Source: an uncultured Collinsella sp. | Lineage (GTDB): Bacteria; Actinomycetota; Coriobacteriia; Coriobacteriales; Coriobacteriaceae | Direction of reading: 5' to 3' | Length of the DNA: 7,224 bases | NCBI GenBank assembly: GCA_902489295.1 | Contig: CABTZM010000105.1 | Location: 1-7,224 of the forward strand | In this document: positions 4,823 to 7,224 of the stretch, one piece after another | How positions within the stretch are numbered: position 1 is the first letter of the stretch | Layout: each line of letters starts with the position of its first letter | Notes under the pieces: generated by a model | Seen by the model: only the letters and a program-made list of their open reading frames with translations | What the model was told of the DNA's origin: nothing | Database searches by the model: none | Program-made: the position numbers and the translations under genes

Positions 4823-4888
4823 ATGAACCGTGAGAGGTATCGCGGCGACCTGCCCCTATCGGGGGTGGGCGCCTATGTCATCGCTTAA
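4823..4888 (+). CDS. 21-residue leader ORF overlapping the recJ start
   Basis: ATG 4823 opens a short frame with an AGAGGA ribosome binding site 9 bases upstream. It reads MNRERYRGDLPLSGVGAYV, then IA and a TAA stop (4886-4888). It covers the recJ ribosome binding site and overlaps the recJ ATG (4875) by 14 bases in another frame, the arrangement expected of translational coupling. No family is recognised. It contains no run of one amino acid that would suggest classical attenuation. It may be a real leader peptide or a chance ORF; an alternative recJ start at GTG 4830 would make it an overlap artefact. Confidence 0.4.
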   Translation: MNRERYRGDLPLSGVGAYVIA

Positions 4889-7224
4889 GACGACGCATCG
4901 CTGGGCGGTCGCTCAGCAAAACCCCGAGCTCGAAAAGGGGCTTTCGGCTGGCCTGGGCATTCCCGGGCTGGTGGCGCGTATTATGGTCGCGCACGGCATT
5001 ACATCCATCGAAGAAGGTCAGCTGTTTTTGACGCCTTCGCTCGATCGCGACTGGGCCGACCCACTCATTATCCCGGGCATGTCGGTCGTTGCCGACCGCG
5101 TCGAGCGTGCTATTTGCAACCACGAGCACATTGCGGTCTTTGGCGATTTTGACGTTGACGGTATTACGTCGACCTGCCTGTTGACCGAGGCACTGCGCAC
5201 GTTTGGCGCCGATGTCACGCCGTTTATTCCGCATCGCTTTGACGAGGGCTACGGTCTTTCGCGCGCGGCGCTCGACCGCGTTAACGAGCTCGCTCGCCCT
5301 CAGCTGATCGTGACCGTCGATAACGGTATTGCCGCCAAGGAAGAAGTCTCCTATCTGGAGAGCCTGGGGATCGATTTGGTGGTCACGGACCATCACGAGC
5401 CCTCCGACCAGGTGCCGCAGGGCGTGCCCCTGACCGACCCCAAGCTCGAGGACGAGGGCCCCTCGCGCGAGCTTGCCGGTGCCGGCGTGGCACTCAAGCT
5501 GGTGCAGGTCCTGGGCGAGCGTTTGGGCAAGCCGTCGTATTGGCGTTCGCTGATCGAGGTCGCGGCGCTGGGCACCGTGTCCGACATGATGCCGCTCACG
5601 CCCGAGAATCGCGCACTGGTCGCCGAGGGCATCCAGCAGATGCGCGTGACGGCCCGTCCCGGCTATATCGCGCTTGCCGCACTTGCCAAGGCCGACCTTT
5701 CTACCATTACGGCCGACGGCCTGTCGTTTTCGCTCATCCCTCGTCTGAATGCTGCCGGCCGCATGGCTGATCCCAAGCTGGCGCTCGACCTGCTGCTTGC
5801 CCGTGATCCTATCGAAGCAAGTGCACTGGCAGCCGAGCTCGAGGAAATCAATCGCCAACGCCGTGAGATCGAGGCGGAGCTCACGCGCGATGCCATGGCG
5901 AAGGTCGAGGAGACTTATGACGGCGGGCGCGCAATCGTCGTGGGCGGCGAGGGCTGGCACGAGGGCGTCAAAGGCATCGTGGCGAGCCGCTTGACCAATC
6001 GCTATCACGTGCCGGCGCTGCTGTTCTCGATCGAGGACGGTATCGCGCGCGGCTCTGGTCGCTCGGTGGGCAAAGTTAACCTGTTTGACGCCGTCGAGCG
6101 CTGTTCCGACCTGCTGATTCGTCGCGGCGGACATGCCGGTGCGGTGGGCGTGACCATCGAGGCATCCAAGCTCGATGAGTTCCGCCGCCGCCTTTCCGCC
6201 GTGCTGTCCGAGCTTCCCGCCGAGGACTTTGAAGACACCGACGAGGTCGCCGCCACCGTCGACCTTTCCGAGCTGAATATCGAGACCATCGAGCAGATCT
6301 CCCGTCTTGAGCCGTTTGGCCAGGGCAACAAGGTGCCGCTGCTGGCTGCCGAGGGCGTGACGATGTGCGACCGCGCCGTGGTGGGCAAAACCGGCGAGCA
6401 CATGCGCTTTGTGGCGACCGATGGCGCCGCGAGTGTGCCGGCCATTATGTTCCGCGTGCCGCAAATCGATAAGCTCATCAACTGCGATAGCGCTGTCGAC
6501 TTGGTGTTCGAGGCCGTTGCCGAGCATTGGCAGGGGCGTGTGAAGCCCAAGCTCATGATCAAGGATGTTCTGGTCCGCGATACCACGCTGCCCAGCGTCG
6601 ACGATCCGGCATGCGAGCTTCGTCGTGGCGCGCAGCCGGCGGATTCCGGCCTGCGCCTGGAGTCGCGTAAACGCGAGACGCTCGCCCAGCTTTCCTATAC
6701 CGAGCTCACGCGCTCGCTTATCCATAGCTTTATCGGCTCGAACCAGCCGCACCGCGCGCAGGTCGAGGCGCTTGATGCCCTGGCCGATCACCAAAGTGTT
6801 CTGGCCGTTATGGGAACGGGGCGCGGCAAGTCGCTCATCTTCCATGTGCATGCCGCGCGCGAGGCGGTCCTTCGCGGGCGTGCGAGCATCTTTGTCTATC
6901 CGCTGCGCGCGCTCGTTGCCGACCAGGCCTATCACCTCTCGTCGACGATGGCAGCGCTTGGCATTGGCGTTGGCGTGCTGACCGGCGAGACCGTGGAGGC
7001 CGCACGCGATGACGTGTTCGCCGGTCTAGCTTCGGGCCGTACCGGTATCGTGCTCACGACGCCCGAGTTCCTGTCTATCCACCGTGACCGTTTCGCGCGT
7101 TCGGGCCGCATCGGCTTTGTCGTTATCGATGAGGCGCACCACGCCGGCCTTGCCAAGGGCGGCGACCGTAGCGCCTATCTTGACATGCCCGATATCCTCA
7201 AAGCCCTGGGCGACCCGGTTGTTA
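4875..7224 (+). CDS. recJ: RecJ single-strand exonuclease fused to a RecQ/DEAH-like helicase, C-terminus outside window
   Basis: One uninterrupted frame of 783 visible codons runs off the window. Residues about 1-575 are a complete RecJ, a 5'-3' single-strand DNA exonuclease for recombination and mismatch or base-excision repair. DHH motifs are GDFDVDG (90-96), VTVDNG (147-151), TDHHE (171-175), GTVSD (233-237) and RLNAAGRM (290-297). The DHHA1 motif is RRGGHAGAVG (416-425), and the OB-domain motif is LEPFGQGN (478-485). After a linker (about 576-612), a superfamily 2 helicase begins: a RecQ-like lead-in with NQPHRAQ (623-629), Walker A GTGRGKS (647-653), motif Ia FVYPLRALVADQ (673-684), TTPEF (728-732) and a DEAH box, DEAHH (752-756). 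E. coli RecJ is about 577 residues, so everything after about 600 is extra. ATG 4875 has GGGGG nearby upstream (4861-4865); GTG 4830 is an in-frame alternative adding 15 residues. The fusion would couple unwinding to 5'-strand degradation. Confidence 0.93.
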   Translation, partial: MSSLKTTHRWAVAQQNPELEKGLSAGLGIPGLVARIMVAHGITSIEEGQLFLTPSLDRDWADPLIIPGMSVVADRVERAICNHEHIAVFGDFDVDGITSTCLLTEALRTFGADVTPFIPHRFDEGYGLSRAALDRVNELARPQLIVTVDNGIAAKEEVSYLESLGIDLVVTDHHEPSDQVPQGVPLTDPKLEDEGPSRELAGAGVALKLVQVLGERLGKPSYWRSLIEVAALGTVSDMMPLTPENRALVAEGIQQMRVTARPGYIALAALAKADLSTITADGLSFSLIPRLNAAGRMADPKLALDLLLARDPIEASALAAELEEINRQRREIEAELTRDAMAKVEETYDGGRAIVVGGEGWHEGVKGIVASRLTNRYHVPALLFSIEDGIARGSGRSVGKVNLFDAVERCSDLLIRRGGHAGAVGVTIEASKLDEFRRRLSAVLSELPAEDFEDTDEVAATVDLSELNIETIEQISRLEPFGQGNKVPLLAAEGVTMCDRAVVGKTGEHMRFVATDGAASVPAIMFRVPQIDKLINCDSAVDLVFEAVAEHWQGRVKPKLMIKDVLVRDTTLPSVDDPACELRRGAQPADSGLRLESRKRETLAQLSYTELTRSLIHSFIGSNQPHRAQVEALDALADHQSVLAVMGTGRGKSLIFHVHAAREAVLRGRASIFVYPLRALVADQAYHLSSTMAALGIGVGVLTGETVEAARDDVFAGLASGRTGIVLTTPEFLSIHRDRFARSGRIGFVVIDEAHHAGLAKGGDRSAYLDMPDILKALGDPVV

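Noticed and set aside
4878..6935. 685-codon minus-strand open frame
   Set aside because: It lies entirely antisense to the recJ-helicase gene. The protein is rich in His, Arg, Gly and Ala in the pattern produced by the reverse of a high-GC coding frame, and has no recognisable motif. The plus frame carries all RecJ and helicase motifs.
1..7224. CRISPR arrays, tRNA or rRNA genes, intact transposons
   Set aside because: No regularly spaced repeats, no tRNA-like cloverleaf and no rRNA sequence were seen by eye. The repeats at 1903-2012 are palindromic and irregularly spaced, unlike a CRISPR array, and the IS110 trace is only a fragment.

Overview
The window is high-GC bacterial DNA, and its gene content points to the Coriobacteriia (Actinomycetota), most likely Collinsella or a close relative. 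The reasons are the PadR / DUF1700 / DUF4097-type operon, a CutC followed by a DUF4931 protein, a RecJ joined to a RecQ-like helicase, and GGGGAC-type palindromic intergenic repeats. This assignment is by recall of families and was not tested by a search.

Layout. Positions 1-78 (+) are the last 25 codons of a LivF-type branched-chain amino acid ABC transporter ATPase, followed by a GC-rich hairpin. Positions about 79-605 hold no intact gene. They contain debris of mobile DNA: the C-terminal part of an IS110-family transposase on the minus strand (about 121-246) and a frameshifted N-terminal piece of a ParB/Spo0J-family protein on the plus strand (about 427-605). Positions 589-1806 (-) are a three-gene operon read right to left: a PadR repressor, a DUF1700 membrane protein, and a short membrane-anchored protein that looks like the N-terminus of a DUF4097-type protein cut off where the ParB debris begins. 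A very good sigma-70 promoter with overlapping dyads, likely autoregulated by PadR, drives it.

Positions about 1875-2090 form a divergent intergenic region carrying a cluster of palindromic GGGGAC repeats resembling REP / RAYT-associated repeats. Next come cutC and a DUF4931 GalT-like protein (2091-3569, +), which are 3 bp apart and probably translationally coupled. They converge on a bile acid:sodium symporter (BASS/SBF) family transporter (3600-4598, -). A divergent regulatory region (4599-4874) has a perfect -10 hexamer, a 5'-UTR hairpin and a 21-codon leader ORF. It leads into a long reading frame (4875 to the window end, +) in which a complete RecJ exonuclease is fused in frame to a RecQ/DEAH-like helicase. 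The frame is still open at the window edge.

The most interesting item is the RecJ-helicase fusion with its overlapping leader ORF. Next are the coupled CutC/DUF4931 pair, the transporter whose sodium-site motifs are altered, the repeat cluster, and the decayed mobile-element scar that appears to have truncated the PadR operon.
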